From assembly GCA_026545765.1 (NCBI GenBank), contig CM048839.1, positions 44,004,677 through 44,068,676 of the forward strand: a stretch of DNA of 64,000 nt, in the 5' to 3' direction. The notes under the pieces were generated by a model, which saw nothing but the letters and a program-made list of their open reading frames with translations, ran no database searches and was not told where the DNA came from. Made by a program: the position numbers and the translations under genes. This document shows positions 45,995-58,022 of this stretch, one piece after another. Numbering within the stretch: position 1 is the first letter of the stretch; each line of letters starts with the position of its first letter. Origin of the DNA: Plantago major. Its lineage: Eukaryota; Streptophyta; Magnoliopsida; Lamiales; Plantaginaceae.

Positions 45995-46390
45995 CTAAGG
46001 GATCCGATGCAGCTGCGGTGGGAACTTCATCCTTAGGTGGAAGGTTGACACCACTACTTTGAATTGATTCAGAGCTGGTCTCCCCATAATTATGTTGTAT
46101 TCGCAACCTGCCTCGGTGACAACAAAAGGGACTTGGTGAGTAATCCTGAGTGGAGCTTTTCCCATGGAAACCGAGAGATACAAGATTCCTCTTGGCCTGA
46201 TCCGGTTTCCTCCAAAGCCAACGAGGTCTGTTGTCACTGGTAACAATCCTCTTAAACTCATTTCCATTTTTCGGACAGTGCTCATGAAGAGAATGTTAGA
46301 GGAGGCACCGGTATCGATTAATACCTTGGTGATCTCATAACCTGCTATGTCCATTTCCACCACCAAGGGGACATCCGGGTCATGGACCAA
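45995..46390 (-). pseudogene. Tat-type aspartic protease (fossil)
   Basis: Contains VLIDTGASSNILF with the catalytic DTGA, and a downstream CEYNIIMGRPALNQF block, the usual start and end of the plant gypsy protease fold. Confidence 0.88.
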
Positions 46391-46425
46391 TCCTTCTCCC
46401 TTGCATGGAGGGGTGCTTGATTAAA

Positions 46426-48853
46426 TCAGGTGATCATGTTGGTCGGAGCCACCATATTGACGGATTTCTCATCCGAATTTCTCAGTGATCTTGCCATGGC
46501 TTCCCTAGCGTTCCTACTGTCTCCTCCGGTAGGTCCTCCGGCAATGCTAAGTATTCTCCCAAAACGGACCGGGTTATCATCCACGTAAGATGGTTGAGTT
46601 TCGACGTATGCTACCCTCCTGTTCTCTCGTGCCGGACTTGGGGATCTCCTAGCCTCCCGGCGTCCTCTCGGGCTCGGTGGTCCAGGTAACATTGATTGTC
46701 TTCTTGGGCTAAACGAGCGTCTCTTGTCTGGAGCGGGCCTTTCACCTCTGTTATGCCCAGGGCTGGACCCTCTGGGAGGAGAACGATGGGGAGATGCATT
46801 TCTCCGGTTCCTTGCACCACGTGGCTCATTGGACTGGTACCTTTGTCCGGTTTCGCGTTGATCGGTGCCCTCAAGCTTTCTCATGATGTATTCTTGCAAA
46901 TATCCCATTTCGATCAACCTCTAGATTTCCTGCCTGAGGTGCATGCATTTTCCGGTTGAATGACCCGTCTGTTGGTGGAAGTGACAGTACTCGTTTGAGT
47001 TCCTGGTGAACCTAGTTTCCCTGTGCTTGGGGGGCCACTGGATCGGGAAGCCTTGACTTTGCATGATGGTCAAGATTTGTTCCTTGGGGGCTTTCAGGTC
47101 AGGGTAGTTTATGTAACCTTTTCGGGGAGATCTTCTTCTTTCCTCAACCCTTCCTCTTCTATCACTTTTTCGATTTTGCTCGAAATGTTGATTTCCCAAC
47201 CTTGTGTTATCTGGTACTGATTTTGCCTTCTTGACCTCGGCTCTTACTACCATTTTGTCGAGGGTTTCGTGTGTGCTTAAGAATTTTTTGATTACTTCAT
47301 TCAACTCTCGTTCGGTGGTTACTCCTGCATCAACAATCGTGTAGCGGAATGAAGTGTTATTGGTGTTCTCGCCCATGTGGAATATTCGATCTTTGATGGG
47401 GTGTGACTCAACGAGGACAACTGCTTGTTCAAACCTTTTGACAAATGATCTCAAGCTTTCGTGTTCCTTTTGCACAATTTCTGCTAGGTAGCTGATCGAC
47501 GAAATTTTGAGGAAGTTCTCGAATCGCAGAGTGAATTTGGCGATCATCTGATCCCAGGATGTTATAGTGTTGGGCCGGAGGTGCTTCCACCAAGTCATGG
47601 CGGGTCCGTAGAGGGTGTTGGGAAATAACTGTGCCTTCACACTGTCCGGTACCCCCATGCCTCCCAGGGATGCCTCAAAACGAATTCGGTGATCTATTGG
47701 GCATGTGATTCCCTCATATGTTTCCTTTGAACTCGGGGCACTCCTCCCCGGAGGGAGTTCGGTGTCCCTTATAGCTTGGCAAAGAGGATTCAGGCTCCTT
47801 CCATATTTCACGATATCTCTTGCATGGGTAAGTGTTTCTAGCTTTGAACGTTCCAATTCTAGGGCAGCTTCATGGATCCTAACTTGTTCTTTAATTTGTT
47901 CGGTTTCATCCATGTTCCCTTCCCTCCTATGAGTCCCAGCAGACCTTGACCTGGTTCGGTTTCGATGAAGTTCCCTTCCCCTATCTCGGCTTCCCCTCAT
48001 GTGGACTCGATAATCATCATTCCTAGTCACCCTTGGGGGCGACTGTATTCTCTCATTACGGAATCGTCCATGGTGGGGATGGTTCTGGGGTGGAGTGTCG
48101 CCCCGGTACCCGCTGAGAGTTTCGTTCTCCTCGTCGTATTGCTCCCCGTGGTCCCTTCTCCCGTCATCTTGACGTTGCAAATTTTGCGCGGTGGTTCGAG
48201 GAGTTGGGTCACGACGTGTTCTCTCGTCGACTCCCCTGTTCTCCTCTCCACCTGTCCTTCGATTATTTCTCGAGTGCAAATTACTCCGAGCCCGGCGGTT
48301 TAGCATGTTTCGTAAGTCTCCTAGAACTCTATGGCTTGAGGCTCTGAGACTTTCGGACCGATCGGTATTTCGAGAGTTCGGGGGTCCTCTGGATTCCACC
48401 ACATGATCTGTTGTTACTTGGGGTTGAGTGCGGATTGCGTCTGGAGCGCTTCTTCGTGGTGCGTGGTTAGAGTTGTCTGGAAGGTTCACGCCTGGCCCTA
48501 ATTGAGGTTGGGTCCTTAGTAACAGGGCGGCTTGCAAAAGTTGAATTTGAGCTTCATTATATCCGGCTAGTAGACCGTCGGCGGTGACCTGAGGTATAAC
48601 AGTCATTGCGTCTACGGGTGTCGGAATTGGTGGATTGGGAGGGCATTCTTTGTCCGTTAAATCGTTCCGTAGTGGAAAGAGAAGCTTCGAGGCCATCCCT
48701 ATCATCATGTTCATTGATCCGTCGATTTCCTGTGGAAGGATTGACTTCCCGTGGAGTGCGGTTGCGAACTTGACTTCGGGGCCCAACATCAGAAGTTGTT
48801 GATCTAAGGATTACTGGAGCTGTCCTTCTAGTATGTCTTCTAGCTGGAGCCAT
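46426..48853 (-). pseudogene. Tat-type gag (fossil)
   Basis: ATG at 48853 (MAPARRHTRRTAP). A long Arg-rich N-terminal half (about 47800-48700) is followed by the capsid-like domain (about 47230-47720) with LYGPAMTWWKHLRPNTITSW and SLRSFVKRFEQAV. A CHFHQQTGHSTGKC-type knuckle variant lies near 46940-46990, and an Arg/Ser/Pro-rich region (46450-46900) leads to protease. Length is normal for the lineage. At least one break separates the two halves. Confidence 0.88.
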
Positions 48854-48875
48854 GGCTTTTTTGTACTAAGTGATT

Positions 48876-48892
48876 CCCACAGACGGCGCCAA
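48876..48892 (-). other. Primer binding site of the Tat-type element
   Basis: The minus strand reads TTGGCGCCGTCTGTGGG, two bases inside the 5' LTR edge at 48895. The same 17 bases form the PBS of the copia element at 58431. Confidence 0.9.
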
Positions 48893-48894
48893 TA

Positions 48895-49749
48895 TGATGT
48901 GGGGTAAATCTGGTTAAGTCAAATTCCAAGGTCAAGAGCGTAGTTCAGGAAAGTCCAGTGGTCAGTTCGTGTGGTTGGGATCGTTTTAGTTCTCGGGTCC
49001 GGCAAGAGCTTAGTAGTTTGGTCCGGCAAACTGGGGTCCGGCAAGGTTGGGGGTCCGGCAAGAGCAACCTGGGTCCTTGAGCTAGATCTAGAGTCCGGCT
49101 TCAGCTTGGTCCGGAGTGCTATGAACCCGGATAAGGCACTTCTCAGTTCAGTTCAACGATGGTCCGTCTCCGGGTATGGGCCGGCAAAGTTTGATCCGGA
49201 CTTCTCCTGGGAACAAAGGGAAGGGGTTAGACCCTTTTGGGCCGGCCTGCCTTGGGCAGTCCGGAACTAAGACTCAACTTGTGTAACGGGCTAATCGAGT
49301 TATCTCGGACCCGAAAGTTAGAGAGTAGATTTTTGAGTGGTAGTTGCGTACCTTAATGAGTAGTAAATGCGGGCTATTTATAGAGGAAGCTTGGGGGACA
49401 GGCTGTCTGAATTCCCGGGATCTTGTCGGCTTGGCGACAGCGCGCCACGTGGTCTCGGAGGTAGGTGGCGCGTTTATCTCACGTTAGTAATGGCGGACTT
49501 CCTGCAGGCGGACCTTTTGTAGAGACAGAAGTCCGTTAAGACCTTAATGTCGGGCCTTTTGGGTACTTTTCTTTTAGGACTTGTTTCTTGTTCTGGAACT
49601 TTACTGGTGCCGGTCCTTATGTTTGTCTTGTGTCGGGCTTTCCTTCTGGGTGGCGGACTTGACTTATCGGACCGTGGCTAAAAGCGTTTCTCGAGTTCTT
49701 GGATGGTAGAAAGGTCTAATTCGTTGGAGGGACTTATATGTCCATATCA
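48895..49749 (-). repeat. 5' LTR of the Tat-type element
   Basis: 855 bp, TGATGTGG...CATATCA. The TATAAATA box on the minus strand lies at 49375-49382. Followed by target copy CTTTA. Confidence 0.92.
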
Positions 49750-49968
49750 CTTTATATATTTTATCTAGTTTTAGATAGGTACATAACAACTTACGTTATG
49801 ATGAAAAGACCAACAAGGTGAACGAAAATTTACATTAACCTGGGTTGTTGCAGCATTATCAAGGTGTAATCATGCTCTTATAAGAGGTGATTGATGTTTT
49901 CGTTTAAAATATGGGCTAAATAATCAGTGTAGACCTAAAAAACAACGCAAAATAATTTTTATGTTATT

Positions 49969-50733
49969 TTGGCTCTGTTCACCACAGCTTTTAAGTTACA
50001 TGAGCTTTTTTTAATCATTGACTAATAAAAAGTTAGATTCATTGAGCAACGACTTCTTAAATCAAAAGTGAAAAGTTAAATTTGGTTAAGAAGCTACCTA
50101 AGTTAGTTTTTTTTTAAAAAAGAAGCTCTTTCTTATCTTTTTCATTCCGAAAATATCCCTGATCTAAATTAGAAAGAAAAAAAAAAGAAGAAGGAAAAAC
50201 TACTCGTTTTTATTATTTATTATTCTTGACTTATATTTTATATTGTTGGATCCTTTGTTATACATTTTGTGTACTTGTTTGCAACTAGCATAAGGATTAA
50301 TGCATCCGCATCTCTTTAAAATGCATACATGTAGTACACATCAATTACTGATTTTTTTCATTACTAAGTTAAAATGCTCAACGAATATTTCTTTCAACTT
50401 CTGATAATTTTGTTGATGTTATTAAAGTGGCGCTGTAAAGTACATTGAATATATATTAGAATGATTGGACAAAATGTGATGTACTATTATTTAAAAAACT
50501 ATAGACTAATAATACGATGAGAAATGTTAAAGAAAATAAAAATAAGAGTAATGCCCTTTTATGTCATTTTACAAAATACCAGTTAGCTTATCAGCTAATT
50601 TGCTAAACACCTACATTTAAAATCAGCTAGCTTATCAGCTACCTAACCAGCTACCAACTAATTAATCAACTACCAGCTAGCTTACCAGCTACGAGCTAAC
50701 TTTTCAGCTAGTTTTGCTAAACAAAGCCTTGGG
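49969..50733. mobile_element. hAT-like MITE, 765 bp, 8-bp TSD
   Basis: ATGTTATT occurs on both sides (49961-49968 and 50734-50741). The ends are imperfectly inverted: GGCTCTGTTCACC on the left against GGCTTTGTTTAGC on the complement of the right. The right subterminal region (50580-50715) is packed with short AGCTAGCTTATCAGCT-type repeats, as in hAT elements, where such repeats bind transposase. No coding sequence. Confidence 0.6.
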
Positions 50734-50741
50734 ATGTTATT

Positions 50742-51102
50742 AAGGATATTCCCTATATATTTTCATTGGGATATATACTATGTTCTTACCAATTTCATAT
50801 ATTACTTACCGTCAATTTTTGCTATGTATTATGACAATATTATTTCGAATTGTGTTCTTGACAATATTTCCTATGTCCTATTGTATATGTACTATCTTCT
50901 ACAAACCCTTATGTTCTTGACAACAATTCATTTTACTGAATATAATGTAATTTTCATGTTTTACAACAATTTTATCTTGAATATTAGCTTAAAATTGATC
51001 AACTATATAGTCTATGTTCTTGCTAAAATCATACATATATTCCTACTAAAATCATCTATATATATTGACTACCAAAATTCGAAAAATTTCTGGACAGTAT
51101 CC
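50742..51102. other. AT-rich spacer with degenerate repeats
   Basis: Four loose copies of TATGTTCTTGMCAA (near 50773, 50850, 50909 and 51014). The long open frame here is a by-product of AT-rich sequence. Confidence 0.4.
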
Positions 51103-51110
51103 TGCATATA

Positions 51111-52007
51111 CAGGGCCGGCCCTGTGCAGGGAGGCCTCCCGCACAGGGCCCCAAATTTTTTTTTTTGCTTTTATATTCTTGATATATTGATGTTTTATAG
51201 AATTTACTGATATGAGGTACATAAGATTTTTGTCTCCGAGTGGTTAGATTTAAATCTTCAGTTTACCCTCCCACTGCAAGTCCTGTGTTCGATGCTCCTA
51301 TGCTGCACGCTTTATTTTTCCTTAATTCTTCTAACATTTTTGTTTTTATTAATTCTTTTAACATTTTTATTTTTCTTAATTCTTTTAACATTTTCATGTT
51401 TTAGATATATTTGTAACTTTTTATCATTCTTAAATATTTTCACGTTTCATATTTTAGTTATATTTGTCGACTCATTTTCACGGTGTTTTTTTTTACTTTA
51501 TATTGAGTTAATTTGAACTTATATTTTAATCATTCGAGATCATTTTAATATGCTTACATTTTTAACGTAAGATTCAAACATTGAACTTTAACATGTTTAC
51601 ATGTTTAATATGAAATTTAAACATTTAATTTAACTAAAAAATAGTTACACTATATTTTTAAAAATCTAACTAAAATGTTTTTAAACTAATACTATATGCA
51701 TGTAGTTTTACACATTCGAATTTAACAAAAATAAAATATATTTATTCAAAAAAAAAATTAACTAAAGGTTTCAACTCAGTATATGAGCTTTCCATGTAAA
51801 AGCATCACCCGTTAAATTTAGTATAAACATGGTTATTTATACTAAGAATTCATTTAAGGTTGTAAATTCATCATTTTGTTTTACATGCATTAGGAAGCGC
51901 AAAATATTTAATTATAATTTATGCTTATGATAAACATTATAGAAATATAGTGTACATATTAAAATTAAAGTTTTGCACAGGGCCTCGAAATTTATGGGCC
52001 GGCCATG
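51111..52007. mobile_element. Non-autonomous hAT-like element, 897 bp, TSD TGCATATA
   Basis: The target TGCATATA is perfect on both sides (51103-51110 and 52008-52015). Terminal repeats CAGGGCCGGCCC and, on the complement of the right end, CATGGCCGGCCC match at 11 of 12 positions. A second inverted pair, GCACAGGGCC near 51152 and 51975, lies inside. No transposase is encoded. A tRNA-like segment lies at 51232-51296. Confidence 0.85.
51232..51296 (+). other. tRNA-like (SINE-head-like) segment inside the hAT element
   Basis: GTCTCCGAGTGGTTAG resembles an A box and GTTCGATGC a B box, spaced as in RNA polymerase III genes. The stretch between them does not fold into a canonical tRNA by eye, so it is a degenerate tRNA-derived fragment rather than a tRNA gene. 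Confidence 0.35.
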
Positions 52008-52015
52008 TGCATATA

Positions 52016-52473
52016 AAAAGCCCAAATACATATGCAGCGATCGGAATGTTTCCATTTGGCAAAAAATGATCTGACAATTCCGTGAGTTGGCTTTGAAGTT
52101 GGAAGGAACGTGAACGATATACATATATTGAAGAATGTATCCACATTAATATTCTTAACAATATATGCTCCCGTCTATGTACTTAACTCGGACCCACATC
52201 TTGCACGGGCAGTTGTCTAGAGGTAGCTGGTCCGTGTAGGGGATTAACACGAATCCATTTTATGATGATTTAAGTGTTTGGTTTATAAATTTCAAAATGG
52301 GCCAAGTTGATCTAGTGCAATATTACAATATCATTTATTGTAATAACCCTTTTATATATTACAGCTAGCAGATACACCCAAAAAATCCAAAAAAACGTAC
52401 GTACGCCTGGAAATTAATTACTGTATGATGAAAATAAAAACAATATATACAGTGAAAATTCCTCTGCTAATTA
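52016..52473. other. 3' flank of the MYB gene
   Basis: AT-rich, with nothing else recognisable. It probably contains the 3' UTR and polyadenylation region of the minus-strand MYB gene. Confidence 0.4.
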
Positions 52474-53502
52474 CTAGCACCTGCTACCATTATCAAGGCC
52501 CCATAGATTATAAGAATAATTGAAATCTCCGTCGTCTAATTGTGCTTGACCTGCAAATGATGAGCTGAAATCATCAAGCCATTGGTAATTATAACCAATT
52601 TCATTTGAGAAATTAAATGCTGGTTCATTCATCAAGAAACTCTCCTGCTGCAAGAATCCTGATTGTGCAGCTTGTGAATCTGGAAAAGAATCATCACCAT
52701 TTGACATCCATTCCAGACCACTATTCAACGAATTCGAGCTCGAAAATTCAGTTTTCGGAAGCAGCTGGGGCTGGAAAAGATCATCTTGAGAAATATAGGA
52801 CGGCGTAGGATTATAACAATAATATTGTTGATTATTTCCAATATCAACAACATGATCTGATAGATATAGAGGACCATCCATGGAAGTAATTAGTTGATTA
52901 TTTTGAGTCGACAATGAGTCCCAAGAATCAGCAGCGTCATGATCACATGCTACGATTACATTATTGTCAAGACTAGTTATTGTTGATGATCCTGCTGCAG
53001 ATGAATCTAGATGAGGCCTTTTTTCCAGACATGAATCGCCATCATCATCAACAATAGTACTAGTGGCAGTCAATGAAAATCCATCGGCTGTATGTTCAAC
53101 CACCGGGCTCTTGTTCTTCTTCTTATTCATTTGTTTCTTGATGTGGGCATGCCAATGATTTTTTATATCGTTATCTGTTCTTCCGGGCAACCTTTTTGCC
53201 ATTGCTGACCACCTGCACACATCATTGGTTCAACTGATCGATCAGAACTTGCAAAAACTAGTTATGATCGATTTCAACGAATTATTTGAACATACTACAC
53301 AAACTCAGCTGCGCTTACTTGGGTCCAATTTGTTGGTATAGCTGGGTGATGAGTTCCCCTTCATCTTTGGTGAAGCCGTCCTTTCGAACACCGGGTTTTA
53401 AGTAATTCACCCATCGTAGCCTGCAGCTCTTCCCGCATCTAGCAAGCCCTAAAGTATACAACAACAATAGCATTCTATAAGTTACAGATATCGATCGATT
53501 GG

Positions 53503-53534
<32 letters not shown>

Positions 53535-54027
53535 TTGAACTTCATTTCAACCCTGCTTTATTTGATCTGATACCTTATATTGGATCAATTCATCAAGTAA
53601 TGGAATTTGCTTCCAGTTTGTGTTAACATAGATATTTATATGGACAATAAATTATAAAAATTGGGATGTTTCAATTGATTTTGTCAAAATTAATTAGGCT
53701 AGTTGGTTAGAAAACAAAATCTGAAATTCTGAATGAGTGATGAAACTGAAACCTGAACCTAGCAAGGTTAGGTTATAAGAATGTCAACGCTAGCTTGATC
53801 AATCAAACAAGAAAAATCATCTAGCTATCTAAGCTAGCTACACCCAAATTAAAGATGAATTTGCTTCAAACAATAGTGATATAAGGGGTCGTACCGGCGA
53901 GTTCAGGCAGCAGTCGCCAGTTCTTGTGGCCACGTTCTTGAATATGAACCTTCAACAAGTTGTCTTCTTCTTGACTCCATTCTCCTTTTCTGATACCATT
54001 TTTGTCCACACAAGCTCGCTTCACCAT
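52474..54027 (-). CDS. R2R3-MYB transcription factor, three exons, 333 aa
   Basis: Sequence-specific DNA-binding regulator of the plant R2R3 class. Exon 1 is 54027-53895 (133 nt), exon 2 is 53448-53319 (130 nt) and exon 3 is 53212-52474 (739 nt). Introns obey GT-AG and have the two conserved R2R3 positions; total 1002 nt, ending TAG. R2 spans about residues 13-65 with W17, W37 and W57; R3 spans about 68-114 with F70, W89 and W108 and ends [17 protein letters not shown]. The bHLH-interaction motif is absent: Gln and Ala stand where Arg/Lys and Leu are required. The C-terminal 220 residues are Ser/Asp/Asn-rich and acidic, a likely activation region with no subgroup motif I recognise. The start is fixed by the 133-nt exon. 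It looks intact; I cannot name the orthologue. Confidence 0.93.
53503..53530. repeat. (AT)n microsatellite in MYB intron 1
   Basis: About 14 AT units inside the 446-bp first intron (53449-53894). Confidence 0.95.
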
Positions 54028-54140
54028 TTTTCTACTACTTGTTAGCTAGGTTCCTTATCAATTCTTGATAAGAAATTAATCAATTTGCTTGAGGTCAGGT
54101 AGTGATAAATGGAGTGATATGTAGGTTGTAGACCTGTCCT

Positions 54141-54148
54141 ATATATAT
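54141..54148 (-). promoter_or_regulatory. TATA box candidate of the MYB gene
   Basis: TATATATA on the minus strand, 114 bp upstream of the start codon, leaving room for a leader of about 80 bp. No other TATA-like word is as well placed. Confidence 0.55.
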
Positions 54149-54199
54149 GAGTCTTGAGTGAGAATTTAAGCACAGCAGGTTTAGTCATCTTTGCTGGAC

Positions 54200-57100
54200 A
54201 ACTTGCGGTTCAACTGTCAACCAATCCAGCAGGAAACAACATAGGAAAATGAAATAGGGACTAAGTTTTGTACATAACTATTTGTTTTATTCGATTTTTA
54301 TTTCTTAACAGGGTCCCCCCCCATTGAATAAAAACGTGCATACCTTGAGAGAATATTACTTAACTAATTTTTTTGGCTGCGAGATCGAATTCATCGACTG
54401 AACGAAGACATTTCTCACTCAACTCTTAAGCAACTAGCATTAATTAACCTATACACAAAAACGTACAGATAGATAAAAACTATACATGAACAGTGAGAAC
54501 ACGCTGCATTTCGCAAATATTATATCATTTTTTTATGATCATCATTACGTCTAAAAGCTTTGTTAATTTGCAATAGGATCTATAAGTTATGAGTTTTTGT
54601 TTTGTGTGTACGTCAGGAAAACTATGTGTAATATTACATCTACCTATATACTGTATTACAGTAATTTCCACATCTTATTATGCTCATGTACGTTTTTGTT
54701 GTAAGTTATTATTTTTACTCGTTTTAAAAATATGTATTGATAAAAAAACACTCATATATTGCATCAATCACCATATCACAACTTGATGATTTTAGTGACT
54801 TAATACGACGTTAATTGCATTCATCTAACAACAAGAAGTAGCACAAAGTCAAACTAACTCTAGAACACTAAAACAACCCTCAAAATAGATCCTATGTGCC
54901 GATGAAAATGGCTACCCACATCGTCTAGTATGTCAAGGCAATCAGATTACCAAGTCTTAGTAATCAAGAGTGAGAGGTTGCATCCAAATTCATCAAAGCG
55001 AGAATAACCAAAACTACATGATAAAATCAAAGAGGGTTGATTGATGATCATGTGTGGTTTCCGTGTGTTTGATCATGTTGGGGGAATTGGTTGTATTGCG
55101 GCAACCAAGTGTGGTTGAAGAGACCAAGATAGAGAGCCAAAATTGTATACATTATAAATTGGTATTTGGACAATTATTTAGCTACATTCCACCGATCAAT
55201 TTTGTGTGTACTTTAACTCGTTGCGAAGTGGGACTCACAAGCTTCGTAACGGTATAAGATACGGTAGGTAACCAATTTTAGGTGTGAATGATAGATTGAG
55301 TTAAAGTGTGTTAATTGGGACTTGTTATTTGTATTTGCCTGAAATTGAAAAAGAATGAATGGGAAAAGTAGTATACATGTATGCTTGTGTATACTTGTGT
55401 TCACAAGTGTGTGCAATGTTATGGAACTCTTCCTACACGGGCGCGCAAGGGGAGGTGCAAATCTAAGACCGATTAGAACTAGAATGTATGCGGTGCGTGT
55501 CCACACCTGAGTACACGAATGCCAGACCGAATATAGGCACAACATGGGTGTGTCGCGTAGGACTTCTTTTTGCTACATTTTCCCATGAAAAATGTAACTG
55601 TTTGATTCCAAATTGCTTCCAGGATTTTCCACTTAATTGGGAGGAGTTTAATTTTCGAATATGAAACTCCTGCCTGCTAACAACTAGTTTAATTGTTGTT
55701 ATTGCAGCAATTTTATTTTGGATTAATAGTGAAGATTTGTTGTTACGTTTTTTTTTTTCGCAACTACATAAACCCCTTAACCTCCATTTGTTTGAAAACA
55801 CCATAAATATTATCTTCCCATTTACTGTTTTTTTTCTTATGCACTTTAGAAATTCGAGAGTTTCATCACAACTGAAGTTTGGCGGAGCTTGTACTGCAAA
55901 GCTTCCAGTAGGTGTTGAGATTGTGTGTTGTACCTTGGGAGCTGATTGTTTGATGAAGGCGATTGTCTGATGAACGCATGAAGCTTAAGGCTTCATCATA
56001 ACGAGAAGTGGTCACACCTCTGTCTCGTCGGAAATTCAATCTGGAAAGTGTTCTTCTTGTTTCTTCATTTCTTGTAATAACAATTTGTAGTAAGTGTGAT
56101 CTGTTTTTTCTTTCTTTCTCTCATTTGAATACATTTTGTGCACTAGCCATTTCCTTGCATCAAAATTACTAACTGGAACCAGCAGACCAATGTATGAATG
56201 AGTTAAGTCATTCTTACTATGTCCAGTGTGCTAAAATTAATTAGTGTTGAAAGAGGTAATTATGTATCAAAAAGCAAGCCTATAATATGAACTTGGAACA
56301 AAAAAAAATTCCCTTCCCAAGACAATGAGCTCGTCGTGGCGAGTCCTAGAACTAGAATGGGCTCGCTGCCACGAGCTATGTCACATTTTGGTCTTGTCAG
56401 CTTGCGACGGTGAGGTAAGGGCCTCGCCGTGGCGAGTCCTGATGCGTCTGAACGGACGTGAGTTACCCGCATTTTGCTTGTTTTTTTCATGAAGAGACAC
56501 CTCCTAAAGTAGTGTTTTTGTCATTCTTTCACCTTGTATCTATTGGATGAGGGTTATCACTTTTAACTGAAAGGTATAACTCAAGAGGAAATGATTGTAA
56601 AGTAAGTATGAATATGTGATGAAGTTCTTCACATAAACACACAACACAAGCCATACTTGCTCTGTAAAATCCTTCTTTCTTGCTCTCTTGTGCATCCTTA
56701 TATATTCAAATTATGGTTCGACGAACTTGACTATCTGAATGCAACCTAACTGTTTAAAATTAAAAAAAAAAAAAATTCATGGGAAGACTATTGCATCAAA
56801 CCCATGTGCTCCGTAGCGTAGCAATGAAGTCTTAAGAATAGATAGTCAAACTGTCGACTTTTCTCGGCCCTTGTTGATAATCCTCAGTACTCTCCTATCC
56901 CGCTTACTGAACTCCAAATTTCCTACATTTATTAAAGCAATTGTTTGTTAATTCTCCATTTAAATGATATACAAACCTTATTTCAATTTCGCAGAGTAAA
57001 ACGTATATGGAAAGTTATTCCATGAACATAAGTGTTTTTTCATGACCAAATTTTTGCATGCTGATCAGTGATCACTTGATTTCGGAAATTCGATCCATGC

Positions 57101-58022
57101 CATTTGGACGAATAGTTTGAAACAGTTTGGCTCGTACTTATACGTACCCTCGCAGTTTTCCAATTCTAATGATCCACGATAATTTCTGGCAGTTTGATTA
57201 AATCTGCTAATGCAATGATTATTAGCTAGGTGGATCTTGTAAGCAATTAAATATTTGAGTGTAGTCTAAAGGTAGATTTTATTCAACATAGTACCTACGT
57301 ACATACCTTTTAGGTTTGAAAATCCTTAATTAGCTCTTAGTACTAGTTTGACTTACCTTGGAATTAACTTTTAGTGGCTGACCCGTTCTAATGATCCTTT
57401 GTGTGGCTCATCGATCTAAAAGTCCTTAATTAATTCCAAAGAGTTATCATAGGTTAGGTACCTTGAACAAGGACTTGAGTGTGTCTATGTGTAGTTAAAA
57501 GTAGCTAGAAAAAGCAATGGAAACGCAATAATGTTAGCAAAGAAAACAAAATATGATATTGTGACGTTTGTGGACACCAATCATATATCAATTTATGGAA
57601 CAAGTGAGGAAGTGGAAGTAGTACAGCTGAATATATGTATGGTAATTAAGTAGTAGTTCCCACCTGAGAATCTTCTAATTTCTCCACTAATTTATTTTTT
57701 ACGCGGTCGAAAGTTATAACTAATCTCTAATAAATTAACAAGACCAAGACTAGAGTTCACGTATCTAGCTCTGAAGCTTAAATTGTCATCATATATCGTC
57801 GAGCTGAATTCAATTCAATCGAATCTTTCGACGTGTATTCCTATTAATTACTTGGTATATATTACTTAGTCTCTGCTCGAAATTAATTAGTTGAAATCAT
57901 AATCTCAATCTTATCTTAGACCTTTAATGATATAGCTGATATTACGAGATACCATCTCTAAAGAAAGACATACTTTTATTAATTATATATGTGAGTTTAG
58001 CGTAAACATCTAATACTGAAGG
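54200..58022. other. Intergenic DNA upstream of the MYB gene
   Basis: About 3.8 kb of AT-rich sequence without a convincing gene. There is a more GC-rich patch at 55430-55560 and a set of GC-rich short palindromes at 56330-56436. 56480-56720 ends in pyrimidine-rich text and could be the edge of an old LTR, but no partner is visible. Several long A or T runs occur. Confidence 0.45.
56330..56436. repeat. Three short GC-rich palindromes
   Basis: CTCGTCGTGGCGAG (56330-56343), CTCGCTGCCACGAG (56362-56375) and CTCGCCGTGGCGAG (56423-56436). The third is a perfect 6-bp inverted repeat around GT. The first and third are both followed by TCCT. They stand out from the AT-rich surroundings. Confidence 0.7.

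Larger units (their letters stand above)
34996..49749 (-). mobile_element. Tat-type Ty3/gypsy retrotransposon, 14.75 kb, TSD CTTTA
   Basis: LTRs at 34996-35851 and 48895-49749 (856 and 855 bp, TGATGTGG...CATATCA), with only about seven differences seen by eye. The target CTTTA is on both sides (34991-34995 and 49750-49754). Minus-strand order: PBS, gag, protease, RT, RNase H with a second RNase H-like domain, integrase, a 100-bp tandem array, an accessory unit in the opposite orientation, and a polypurine tract. The second RNase H, the antisense accessory ORF and 3' tandem repeats are traits of the Tat lineage. The insertion looks very recent by LTR identity, yet the coding parts are broken at about eight places or more. 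Confidence 0.92.

Noticed and set aside
45661-48406. Plus-strand frames of 65-133 residues
   Set aside because: Antisense shadows of gag and pol of the Tat-type element.
50734-51210. 158-residue open frame rich in Tyr, Ile, Leu and Phe
   Set aside because: It arises from very AT-rich DNA, spans the edge of two hAT-like elements and has no domain or codon bias; not a gene.
51232-51296. A tRNA gene
   Set aside because: Box-like words are present but no cloverleaf or acceptor stem is seen.
55213-55804. Two minus-strand frames of about 110 residues
   Set aside because: No recognisable domain, low-complexity composition and no splice or promoter context.
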